Assembly: GCF_000283155.1 (NCBI RefSeq)
Contig: NW_004454207.1
Coordinates: 16,688,581-16,752,580, forward strand
Direction of reading: 5' to 3'
Length of the DNA stretch: 64,000 nucleotides
Source: Ceratotherium simum simum
Lineage: Eukaryota; Chordata; Mammalia; Perissodactyla; Rhinocerotidae
In this document: positions 46,313-55,885 of the stretch, in pieces
Numbering within the stretch: the stretch's first letter is position 1
Layout of the letters: each line of letters opens with the position of its first letter
Position numbers and translations under genes: made by a program
Notes under the pieces: generated by a model
Told to the model about the DNA's origin: nothing
What the model saw: the letters and a program-made list of their open reading frames with translations, nothing else
Databases searched by the model: none

Positions 46313-46610
46313 GGGCCGGCCCCGTGGCTTAGCGGTTAAGTGCGTGTGCTCCGCTACTGGCGGCCCGGGTTCGGATCCCGGGCGCGCACCGACGCACCGC
46401 TTCTCCAGCCATGCTGAGGCCATGTCCCACATACAGCAACTAGAAGGATGTGCAACTATGACATACAACTATCTACTGGGGCTTTGGGGTAAAAAAAGGA
46501 GGAGGATTTGCAATAGACGTTAGCTCGGAGCCGGTCTTCCTCAGCAAAAAGAGGAGGATTAGCACAGATGTTAGCTCAGGGCTGATCTTCCTCACAGAAA
46601 AAAAAAAAAA
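46313..46610 (+). mobile_element. ERE SINE, sense, long composite form
   Basis: A full-length composite ERE: tRNA-like head (46313 to about 46420), middle module (to about 46490), two tail units and an A-run to 46610. The flanks 'taagacatgcc' occur at 46302-46312 and 46611-46621, 11 bases without mismatch. The Pol III internal promoter looks good (separate entry). EREs lack coding capacity and depend on L1 enzymes; the poly(A) end fits this. Confidence 0.96.
46325..46378 (+). promoter_or_regulatory. RNA polymerase III internal promoter of the ERE
   Basis: A-box 'tggcttagcgg' at 46325-46335 fits TRGYNNARNGG exactly. B-box 'ggttcggatcc' at 46368-46378 differs from GGTTCGAATCC at one position. 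The spacing is that of tRNA genes. In the EREs at 33254, 47699 and 53660 the A-box has one core mismatch. Confidence 0.8.
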
Positions 46611-46869
46611 TAAGACATGCCTTAATGAGATGAGATAACACAGGCTGGCTATTCTAACCTCAGTTGACAAAGCACTTTGGGTTATACCGTATCTTTTACA
46701 GTTTTAAAGGTTTGTGTTTTACAGTAGGAACAGGTTAGGTCTTTACTGCCTTGTCTTCTTTTGTTTTCCTTTGTTCTTCATTTTTTGACCATGTTGAGTT
46801 TAGCAAAATACACTCTTGACTCATAAGTGCTTGTTCAGATAGGAGAACAATGCATCTCCAAATTTAGCA

Positions 46870-47046
46870 ACAAGCCACCTTCATCAGAATCTTCTAAGAG
46901 GGATGTGCTTGCAAAAATATAAATTTCTTGAGCTCTACACTATAACTGTTGGGTCACAACTTCTTAGGGTGGGCCCCAGGAATGTGAATTTTTTTAGTTA
47001 CCCCCCCCAAGTGATTCTCACATATGCTAAAGTTTGAGAACCACTA
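46870..47046 (+). mobile_element. MER5A-like hAT element
   Basis: The 3' part is clear: 'tagggtgggccccaggaatg', then 'caagtgattctcacatatgc' and 'taaagtttgagaaccactac', the last being the terminal inverted repeat. The 5' part is weaker and its start approximate. Non-autonomous hAT-Charlie transposon. Confidence 0.8.
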
Positions 47047-47094
47047 CACTGTACTGTACACTCTGCTTGTAGTGACTACAGTTTAGCAAAATGG

Positions 47095-47455
47095 ACTTTG
47101 GTGTCAGAATTAGTGGAAGCCAAGTCTTGGATCTGTTACTTCTTTGAGATATAGCCATGGACAAGCCATTTAAAATCTTTCGACCTTCACTTTCTTCAGC
47201 TATAAATTTTGAGATAAAAGGTGACCATCTCCATATTTGCTTGAGAGAGTCTAAGTTTAAGACCATAGTACTGCTCCATTATTAATAGCATTTTCTTTCA
47301 TTCTCAAAACGATCCTAGTTTAGATTATAAATTATATGATCACTCTAGCATGTCTATGTATTAGTTTATTGTGGTGATTATATGATATAACTTATGTAAT
47401 CCATTTAGCACAATTGGCATATAGTACATATTTAATAAATGTTCTTGTAAGTAAC
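47095..47455 (+). mobile_element. MIR SINE, diverged
   Basis: The MIR 5' half is at 47095-47225 ('ccaagtcttggatctgttac', 'gacaagccatttaaaatctt') and a MIR-like 3' tail at 47365-47455 ('aatccatttagcacaattgg', 'catatagtacatatttaata'). The middle is unrecognisable, so these could be two fragments. Confidence 0.6.
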
Positions 47456-47698
47456 GCTATTTTTAAGAAATCAAATAAAATATGTGGTTATTTATGTATC
47501 TTAACAGCATACTCAGGATTGCCTACTCTTTAATTACTTTAAAAATGGATTTTCATGGAAAGGAAGTTACTGATTATTGATTGCTGGCTAGTTTTGTCCT
47601 CCATGGGAAAAGGTCCTTAAATTAAATCATTTTATCTTTGTTGTTTTCACTAGCTTGGTTATGCCAGTTGGCATTGTCTTGTGCTAAAAGGCATTTTA

Positions 47699-47931
47699 TT
47701 TATTTATTTATTTTTAAATGTAACATTTCTTTTTTTTTTTAATGTTTATTTTTCCCCCCAAAGCCCCAGTAGATAGTTGTATGTCATAGCTGCATATCCT
47801 TCTAGTTGCTGTATGTGGGACGTGGCCTCAGCATGGCCGGAGAAGCAGTGTGTCAGTGCGCGCCCGGGATCCGAACCTGGGCCACCAGCAGTGGAGCACG
47901 CACACTTAACCGCCAAGCCACGGGGCCGGCC
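47699..47931 (-). mobile_element. ERE SINE, antisense, short form, perfect 15-bp TSD
   Basis: Head plus middle module only; the tandem tail units are absent. The T-rich 3' side is 47699-47750. 'ctaaaaggcatttta' is unchanged at 47684-47698 and 47932-47946. The head keeps the B-box complement 'ggatccgaacc'; the A-box has one core mismatch. Confidence 0.95.
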
Positions 47932-48189
47932 CTAAAAGGCATTTTAGAATAGCGACCTTGGGGAAAAAAAATTCAAGGAGAATAAAAGTCTATAAAGTGG
48001 AACTCTAGTATGACACCAAATACTATTGTCTGTAAGCCCATTACCCACAAAAGAGAAATATAACATTTTCTTCTCTTATTAGCTTCTTGGTGGAAAACCT
48101 CATTATGCTGCCTTCTATTTGCTTTTCATTTCCAAGCAAACATATTCCAGCAAGGAGAAAGAGGTGTTCAGGAGTTGTTCTTGTAGATA

Positions 48190-48390
48190 GATAAAAATCC
48201 TGGACTCTCAATCCAGACAGACCTATGTTTGAATCCCTGTTCAGCCACTTATCTGAAGGGAAAGTTATTTAACTTCTCTGAGCTTAAGTTCTTTTATTAG
48301 TAAAATGAAGACCTTTTATTATTAATGTCCACTTCTTCATTATGCTATGAAGATATGAGATAATGCACATAAAATTCTTAGCGTGTTTCT
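48190..48390 (+). mobile_element. MIR SINE
   Basis: A sense MIR: 'gacctatgtttgaatccctg', 'ttcagccacttatctgaagg', 'ttatttaacttctctgagct' and 'gatatgagataatgcacata'. Confidence 0.8.
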
Positions 48391-48856
48391 GCTCTTATTG
48401 TTGTCTAATACCATTATTAAGAAGAATTTTGAAGGTAGTCTTCTTAAAATTGTGTGGACAGTAGATTTGAAGACTGCAGCCTGGGATGTATTTCACCCAT
48501 TGGCTTTTTCCTACTCCAGATTTTTACTTCTCCATTCTTTAATTATTGCTCTTCCTTGTGAGACGAAGGTGGAAAAAAACAAGTAACATGGTATAAGGAG
48601 AGAAAATAAATCACAATATCTTAAAATCTAAGGGAAAGGAACTCAAGAATTGATAGGTCAAGTGACACAGCAGACATATAATGTGTTTTGGAGTGCCTGG
48701 TTATCAACGCATGTGAATAAGTGGTTGAGATTTTCATATTCAAGGCCTTATTCATTGCCTTTCTGAAAATACTTTTATTCTACTTTCAATGAAAGCATCA
48801 TTCTCACTGAAATGTGGAGAATTTTGTGGTCAACATGGAAATAAAAATGTTCAAGA
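48391..48856. other. Unassigned DNA
   Basis: No gene or named repeat seen up to the L1 target site. Confidence 0.4.
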
Positions 48857-49022
48857 TAGTATAGCATTATGGAGTAAAGATAGTCTTTTCATAAATGGTA
48901 CTGGAACAACTGTACATCCACATGCAAAAAGAAAATCTAGATACAGACCTCGTATCCTTCACAAAACTAATTCAAAATAGATCATAGACCTAAATATTAA
49001 ATACAAAACTCTAAAACTCCTA

Positions 49023-49694
49023 AATAAGATCATTATCTCAAAGAAATATCTGCACCCCTATGTTCGTTGCAGCATTATTCACAATAGCCAAGATATGGAA
49101 ACAGCTTTAGTGTCCCTTGACAGATGAATGGATAAAGAAAATGTGAAATATATAATAAATATTATTCAGCCTTAAAAAAGAAGGAGATCCTGCCATTTGC
49201 AACAACATGGATGAACCTAGAGAACATTATGCTCAGTGACATAAGCCAGACAGAGAAAGAAAAAAAAAAAACTACATGATCTCACTTACATGTGGAATCT
49301 AAAAAAAAGTGGAACTCATAGTAACAGAGAGTAGAATGGTAGTTACCAGAGGCTGGATAGTGGGGAAAAGAGGAGATATTGGTCAAAGGGTACAAACTTT
49401 CGGTTATAAAATGACTAAGTTTTGGAGACCTAATTTACAGCAAGATGACTATAGTTAATAATAATGTATTGTATACTTGAAATACGCTGAGAGAGTAGAT
49501 CTCAATTGTTCCCATCACAAAAAAGGTAACTATGTGAAGTGAAGAATATGTTAATTAGTTTGGTTGTTGTAATCATTTCACAATGTATACGCATATCAAA
49601 ACATCATGTTGCACACCTTAAATACATACAATTTTTGTCAAAAATTAATAAGTAAAAATTAAAAAACCCCAAAAAGCAGAAAATAACCCCCCCC
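49023..49694 (+). mobile_element. L1 3' end inserted into the host L1
   Basis: A sense L1 3' end beginning 'taagatcattatctcaaaga' and 'tatctgcacccctatgttcg', through the ORF2 C-terminus and 3' UTR to an A-rich tail near 49672. The host sequence is duplicated around it: 49005-49022 ('aaaactctaaaactccta') and 49695-49713 ('aaactctatgaaactccta'), similar but with small length differences. Its 3' UTR differs from that of the host, so it is another subfamily. Confidence 0.85.
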
Positions 49695-49701
49695 AAACTC
49701 T

Positions 49702-50511
49702 ATGAAACTCCTAGAAGATAACATAGAAGAAAACCTAGATGACCTTGGGTGTAGTGATGACATTTTAGATACAACAGCAAAGGCACAATCCATGAAAGAA
49801 ATAATTGATAAGCTGGACTTCATTAAAATTAAAAACTTCTCTGTGAAAGATAGTGTCGCAAGAATGAGAAGACAAGTCAGAGACTCGGAGAAAATATTTG
49901 CAAAAGACACATCTGATAAAAGACTATTGTCAAAATATACAAAGAACTCTTCAAAACTCAACAATAAGAAATACAACTCAATTAAAAAATGAGCCAAAGA
50001 CGTGAACAGACCCCTCACCAAAGAAGATACATAGATGGCAAATAAGTATATGAAAAGTTGCTCCACATCATATGTTATCAGAGAAGTTCAAATTAAAACA
50101 ATGAGATACCACTACACACCTATTAGCATGGCCAAAATCCAGAACACTAAAAACAAGTGCTGGAGAGAATATGGAGCAACAGGAACTCTCATTCATTGCT
50201 TGTGGGAATGCAAAATGGTACAGACACTTTGGAAGATGGTTTGGTGGTTTTTTACAGAATTAAATCTGTTCTTACCATACAATTCTGCAATTGCACTCCT
50301 TAGTATTTACCTAAAGGAGTTGAAAACTTATGTCCGCATGGAAATCTGCACACGGATGTTTATAGCAGCTTTATTTATAATTGCTAAAACCTGGAAGCAA
50401 CCAAAATGTCCTTCAGTAGGTGAAGGGATAAATAAACTGTGGTATGTTCAGACAATGGAATATTATTCAGTCCTAAAAAGAAATGAGCTATCAAGCCATG
50501 AAAAGACATAG
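49702..50511 (+). pseudogene. L1 ORF2 C-terminal frame with two nonsense codons
   Basis: One reading frame runs from KLLEDNIEENLDDLG at 49705 to the ORF2 C-terminus (stop at 50509-50511), apart from a TGA at 49990-49992 and a TAG at 50032-50034. The first replaces the tryptophan of the usual KKWAKD, the second a glutamine before [14 protein letters not shown]. Downstream is [20 protein letters not shown]. No catalytic domain is in this piece. Two point mutations and an otherwise open frame are remarkable for a copy old enough to carry another L1. Confidence 0.85.
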
Positions 50512-50975
50512 AGGAACCTTAAATGCATATGACTAAGTGAAAGAAGCCAATCTGAAAAGGCTACATACTGTACATTCCCATTGATATGAAATTCCGAAAA
50601 ACACAAAACTATGGAGACAATAAAAAGATCAGTGGTTACCAGGGGTTGGGTAGAGGGGGAGAGATGAATAGGCAGAACACAGAGGATTTTTAGGGCAGTA
50701 AAATACTTTGTATGATAATATAATGCTGGATATATGTCATTATACATTTGTCCAAACCCATAGAATGTACAAAACCAAGAGTGAACCATAATGTAAAGTA
50801 TGAACATAGGCGATTATGATGTGTCACTGTAGGATCATCAATTATAAAAAATATACTACTCTGGTGGGGGATGTTGATAATGGAGGAGGCTGTGCATGTG
50901 TGGGAGCATTTTGCTGTAAACCTAAAACTGCTCTAAAAAATAAAGTCTTTAATTTAAAAAAGTAGTATAGCATTA

Positions 50976-52054
50976 AGTCTGAAGTATCCTTCATAATGTT
51001 TATTCACATACTACTGATATTTAAAATATAGAAGGATATTAGAAACACGGACTTCTACAGGTATTACTTTCATAGATTACGATCTTCATGGCTATCATAA
51101 TGTTGCAAATACATGTTTTAGACATGTGCAAATGATGGTAAATTAGAGAAACTTTCAACCGTTGATTATCTAGTTGACAACCATACACATAGGTTATCCT
51201 GAATTATTTATATTGTGCCAAAATTCAGTGACTATGTGAGAACCATATGTTTAGTGTGTAAGCCACACTTTCAGTAATGTTTGCATCCACTGCAATATTT
51301 GTCAATGAACTAGCATCCTTATAATGAACATGGTGTTATTATAAGGAAGCTGGCAGTACAAGTGGTACTTTGTATTTTCTCATTTCATGCTTTCATTTAG
51401 ATTTAAGATGTTCTTGGTTTCATTTCCAAGTTGGCATGAATTAGCAGTAAATAGGAATCTGCTGGCTTGTGTTAAATTTGCTTTTCACATACCTCTAGGG
51501 AAAGAATGGAGAGAATTAAGAATAGTAATCAGTTTTGATTGAGGTTACCTAGATATGTCTTTCCTATATCTAAACATCAAGCCAAATTTCTTAGCATGTA
51601 ATCAGAAGGAACCATGTTGATTTCACAACTTATTGATGGGTGTATGCTTTGATTAAGGAGTCACAGGGAAAGGAGATGATGATATTCCTATAGATAATTA
51701 TTGTGGGTTTTCAGCAGTTAAGAATTTCATTCAACCTAGAAAACAATTTCTAAGAATCACTAATCATGCAGTTCTTAGGAATAGGGTTGATTAAAATTAT
51801 GAATAATGTATAAAATGTAATATCTGGCTGAAAAGAATACATTGGCTTTAACTCATGATTAGTCATACATGATTAATTTCAGGTCCTTCCTTTAGCATTG
51901 ACTTTTAGATTTTGGAGGGAGACTGCCTTAAGAGAGTTAAAGAAGAGCTCTGCCCACCCTCCAAAAATGTAGAGATGAATGCTCCAAAAGTAGATACATG
52001 TGCTCCTGATAACTTTGCACCATGTAATGGGTTTCTATCAACCTGGCTTGCTGT
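50976..52054. other. Unassigned DNA
   Basis: No gene or named repeat over about 1.1 kb. Confidence 0.5.
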
Positions 52055-52405
52055 ATCAGTCAGAATAGTCTAGTTTATGCTGCAATAACAAACGGTCCCC
52101 AAATATCACTGGGCTAAAACGAAACAACCAAAGAAGTGTTTGCTTTTGGCTCTGGCTACGTGTCCATATCCGGATGGGGAGGGGGGATGTGGGCTGTGCC
52201 ACCCGTTGTCCTCACTCAGACTCAGGGCCCAGACAAAGACTCCAAGTGGAATGCTGCTGGTCACTGTGGCAGGGGGAAAGGGAGTGCTGGAAAATCTTTC
52301 AGTTAAATGCTGTGGTCCAGAAGTGACCTACAACACTTCTGGCTGGAATTGTTCTTATGATCCTGCCAAAGGCAAGGTGGCAAAGTTTTAATTCTCCTTT
52401 GTGGC
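52055..52405 (-). mobile_element. MLT1-type LTR, antisense
   Basis: Antisense block order of a MaLR LTR: 'ttatgctgcaataacaaacg', 'aatatcactgggctaaaacg', 'ctggctacgtgtccatatcc', 'cactgtggcagggggaaagg', 'gttaaatgctgtggtccaga' and 'agtgacctacaacacttctg'. The 83-codon ORF 52140-52391 is a shadow in this repeat. Subfamily not assigned. Confidence 0.6.
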
Positions 52406-53039
52406 CAGACCCAGAACCAGACTTAGGAAAGCATCAGACATCTCTACCACATCTGAAGAACAAATGAACTGTCAGAGCAAAGGTCCAGGCATGCTACTTT
52501 GGCAAACACAACATGAGTAACCCTAGAGCTGCCAGTTCTAAGCTCATACTGACCTGATTCCCCCCACTCACCCAAAGCTGGCAGCTGTGGCTTTGCAAAC
52601 ATGGATAATACTTCTCCGGTCAGAACTGAATTGAGTATTGGCAGCAACAGAACCTGCAAGCTGCAGCCCTTTTGAGTATCCACGCCTAATTTAATTCTTG
52701 TTGAATGAAATGTACACTCATTTTATTCATGTTGGGGAAAAAACTGACAACATAAAAGCTAGTCCAACTATTAAATCAATATTTGCTATAAGATTTTTAT
52801 TAATTATTCTGACTGTTCTTCCACAAGCCTGAAACTGATTTTATTTTTCAGTTGTGATTCATTTGGATGCTTTGAGTGTGGGGAGCAGACCAACAAGACA
52901 CCATGTTTATTTTCCTGAGAGACTCCTGTTTAAGTTTAAACTCCTGTTTAAGAAGTGTAGGTATCTCTAAAGAATATAATAACCTAGTTCTACTGATTAT
53001 CAGAGGCCAAGAATGTTTTGTGGCTGTACAGGTTGCCTA
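52406..53039. other. Unassigned DNA
   Basis: No gene or named repeat seen. A short direct repeat 'ctcctgtttaag' occurs twice at about 52923-52953. Confidence 0.45.
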
Positions 53040-53212
53040 ATGCTGACCATGCAACAAAATCACCCGGCGAGATTTTAAAAGACATAAATTCCTGGCCCAT
53101 ACTTTCAGAGTTTCTAATTAAGGAGGTTTAGGGTAAGGCCTATGCATCCATATTTTTAATATCACTAGATGATTCTGATGAGCAACCAAAAGTGAGAACT
53201 GCTGTCCTAGAA
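53040..53212 (+). mobile_element. MER20-like hAT element
   Basis: The order 'gcaacaaaatcacccggcga', 'aaattcctggcccatacttt', 'gtaaggcctatgcatccata', 'gatgattctgatgagcaacc' and 'aaagtgagaactgctgtcct' follows MER20. Diverged, no TSD read. Non-coding, old. Confidence 0.65.
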
Positions 53213-53640
53213 TGTTATGTAAGATAAACTTTATTTCTTTTGAACTTGTTTTCTAAAACAATTATCCAAATCTTATTTTTTAACATCTTCCAACCTTAAG
53301 AATAAGGCCACCCCTTTAGTAAAACAGAATCCGTTTTCAATGTTTCTGGTTCACTTCTTATGTGAAAAGCACTGAAGTTATTACATAATTCACAGAGTGT
53401 TTTGCAATCCTGTCAGTCTCTGTATGTTTCATATTCTGGTTTAAAAGTCACTAGAGTAGGGAATAAGCCCATTCTCAGTGTGCTACACAATTTATATTGT
53501 GCATATTTATTTATTGTTTATATTTACTTATTGTGTATATTTATCATATTTCATGCATATAGATCCCATTGTCATAGTTATCCTAATATATGATTCACCA
53601 AAATAATGGAAAAAATATAGCTAACAATTGATTTGCCTGC
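53213..53640. other. Unassigned A+T-rich DNA
   Basis: No gene or named repeat seen. Confidence 0.4.
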
Positions 53641-53659
53641 TCTAATCTCTTTCTTTAAA

Positions 53660-53865
53660 GATTTTTTATTTATTTATTTATTTTTCCCCCCAAAGCCCCA
53701 GCAGATAGTTGTATGTCATAGCTGCACATCCTTCTAGTTGCTGTATGTGGGACACGGCCTCAGCATGGCCGGAGAAGTGGTGCGTCGGTGCGTGCCCGGG
53801 ATCCGAACCCGGGCCGCCAGCAGCGGAGCGTGCGCACTTAACCGCGAAGCCACGGGGCCGGCCCA
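53660..53865 (-). mobile_element. ERE SINE, antisense, short form, perfect 19-bp TSD
   Basis: Head plus middle module, no tail units. The T-rich end contains TTTA repeats (about 53666-53684). 'tctaatctctttctttaaa' is identical at 53641-53659 and 53866-53884. The body is very CpG-rich, with many undecayed CpG sites, and the B-box complement 'ggatccgaacc' is at 53799-53809. By these signs it is the youngest insertion in the window. Confidence 0.97.
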
Positions 53866-53884
53866 TCTAATCTCTTTCTTTAAA

Positions 53885-54284
53885 ACACTGCAATAAGACA
53901 TGAAACGTGTTTTTTAAATCACATTTTGAATTTCGAAACTAGGGTTAAAATGATTCCGAGAGAGAGAGCAATGGGAAACTCCAATTATGAAGCCACTAAT
54001 TATAGGAATCCATGTGGTAATAAATTTCTTCTGTCTTTCTTAAAAAGACATTTATTTTATCCTTTTCAAGGCTACCAGTTACAGGCGTGTCATTTTGAGA
54101 GTGAATAAGACTAAACCTCATTCTCTTGTCCATAGTTCAATGTAGTAGATAGAGTACACATGCTATGAAAGACTGTCAAATGAATCTTACACTTATCCAT
54201 CTCTTTGTTTGCTTTAAGATATTCTTCATTTTGTGTAGAGGAACATTTAATAGAAGTAAATAGTAGTTAAGTCACATAATGCTG
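53885..54284. other. Unassigned DNA
   Basis: No gene or named repeat seen. Confidence 0.4.
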
Positions 54285-54288
54285 ATAT

Positions 54289-54911
54289 TGTCACATACAA
54301 ACAAACCTGGACATAGGTAAGGAGAAACTTTATTCACAAGTTATTGCAGTAGGAACTATTGCATTAGGGAGAAGGCTCCAACCGTGAGATCTATAAGTGC
54401 TTTCATGGTGAGGCAGAAAAAGACTTTTCTTTTATGGGGAGGAGTGGACAAGTTTAGAAAAAATGGGTGCGGGGAAGTGGGATGAGAGAGTGGCATGATC
54501 GCACAATCACACAGTTGATTAGGGAATCCTTTTTCCTAAGGTCAGTCAATGTTCAGGAGGGACTCTTAAGGAGAGGTTGTATGCTGGCTCAGGCTGAAGG
54601 TGTGTCAAAAGTTCAGAGGCCTGAGAGAAGGAGAGAAACTTGAGTTAAGCTGGTCAAGCCAAAGTAGTAGGTGTTCTATCCAGATTGATCAGCGGGTACA
54701 AATAGTTTAATCTTTTATGAGGCAAAGAATGGGAATTTGGAGGGTCTTTGGCCTTGCCATAGGTAAATAAGGTGGGACACCTGTGAGTCTTATCTAAGTC
54801 ATATGGGGAAAGGCAGTATATTTTCGGAACCCAAAGGGGTAGGGAAATTTATTTAACCATAGCTGTTTTCCAGGATTGCAGGGCTCAGGTAAATAAAGTT
54901 CAACATTGTCA
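54289..54911 (-). mobile_element. Probable solo LTR of an endogenous retrovirus, antisense
   Basis: Read on the minus strand the 623-base block starts TGACAATG and ends TGTGACA, so it has TG...CA ends. A TATA-like 'ataaaag' complement is at about 54428-54435 and the AATAAA complement at 54329-54334, followed by a short U5-like end. The 4-base repeat 'atat' flanks it (54285-54288 and 54912-54915), as expected for gammaretrovirus-like ERVs. No coding sequence is attached, which fits recombination between two LTRs. The family is not recognised, and a 4-base A/T repeat may be chance. Confidence 0.62.
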
Positions 54912-54999
54912 ATATAAAGCAATAGAATCTAGCTGATTCTCATACAATGATAGGGATCATTTAGCGATGGCCTGGCCCTCGACTGAGAACTTGCTCATC

Positions 55000-55135
55000 T
55001 CAACCCTTTGTAGTATGAATTATTATCCATTTTTTAGGTGTGGAAATGGAGGCTTAGAGAGGCCCTATATATCATAAGGATTTAGTATTTGATCTGGAAT
55101 TCAAACTTGGGTGTCCATACTATACAAGTCAAACT
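55000..55135 (-). mobile_element. MIR SINE, antisense, partial
   Basis: Contains 'tatccattttttaggtgtgg', 'gaaatggaggcttagagagg' and 'tctggaattcaaacttgggt', the antisense of a MIR core and 5' half. Confidence 0.75.
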
Positions 55136-55671
55136 TGTAGGCTGTGGAGTACATATTCAAGAAAAAATCACTCAGTCTTTAATAATACTATTGGATTTAA
55201 TGTTGAGGCAAAGAAAAATGCTCTATAGAATCTTAAATAAGTATTTTGTGCTCTGAAATACAGAGATTGAGTGAGAGGGAGACATGAATGAACAGGACCC
55301 TACGGCTGAAATCTTCACAAAAGCATGGCTGTGGGGAAATTCACCTCCCAAGTGAACTCTGATTCTCTTGATTTTAAACATTATGGCAGGCTCTGTTCTT
55401 TTCCTTTGGACCATGCTGTGAGATCATGCTGAGAAAGTTCTCTCTGCAGTGTGCTAACAGATATTTATACTTGGATTTAAAATTATTCAATTCATATACG
55501 AAGGAGCATATTGTATCCAGAACCTACAGACTGTATGTTTTGTCAATGTATGGTTTTAAACTATTTGAATTAAAAATGAAGTGAAAATTAAAATGTGACT
55601 AGGACTTTAAGCTAAATTGTTTTTAAGGAGAGTAATATGTGATATTAGAACATCTAGCTGGCATCTAACCA
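55136..55671. other. Unassigned DNA
   Basis: No gene or named repeat seen. Confidence 0.45.
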
Positions 55672-55885
55672 TAGAGTTTAGAATTGTGAGAGAACTTAAA
55701 GTTCATGGAATCCCACCTCCCACGCAGTGCAGGAATTCCCTTGTAAGAGATTCTTAGTAACTAGTCATTCTTTGAGCACTGTTTGAATATCTTTAGTGTT
55801 GGTAATCTCACTCCTGGGGCAGACATGCCATTTTTGAATAGCCCTAATTGTTGAAAATTTTCTCATACTGAACTGAGAAATAGCT
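55672..55885 (-). mobile_element. CR1/L3-type LINE fragment, antisense
   Basis: The order 'gagagaacttaaagttcatg', 'gaatcccacctcccacgcag', 'gagcactgtttgaatatctt', 'gttggtaatctcactcctgg' and 'tgaatagccctaattgttga' matches the antisense CR1/L3 3' region, also known from bird CR1. Very old. Confidence 0.6.

Larger units (their letters stand above)
48870..50962 (+). mobile_element. Host L1 of a nested pair, 5'-truncated, with TSD
   Basis: A sense L1 in two parts, 48870-49022 and 49695-50962, interrupted by another L1. It covers ORF2 downstream of the RT domain and the 3' UTR, ending at AATAAA (about 50939) and an A-rich tail. The flanking repeat 'tagtatagcatta' is identical at 48857-48869 and 50963-50975. 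The 3' UTR is of the same type as the antisense L1 at 21812-22801. Confidence 0.92.

Noticed and set aside
46313..46400. tRNA gene
   Set aside because: The A- and B-boxes belong to the tRNA-derived head of an ERE. There is no proper cloverleaf and the unit recurs nine times with SINE tails and TSDs.
49659..50066. Minus-strand ORF of 135 codons with a hydrophobic product
   Set aside because: It is the antisense of the L1 ORF2 C-terminal region (49702-50066), so it is a shadow of LINE coding sequence.
50463..50807. Minus-strand ORF of 114 codons
   Set aside because: It lies antisense across the end of the L1 ORF2 and the 3' UTR of the L1 at 48870-50962.
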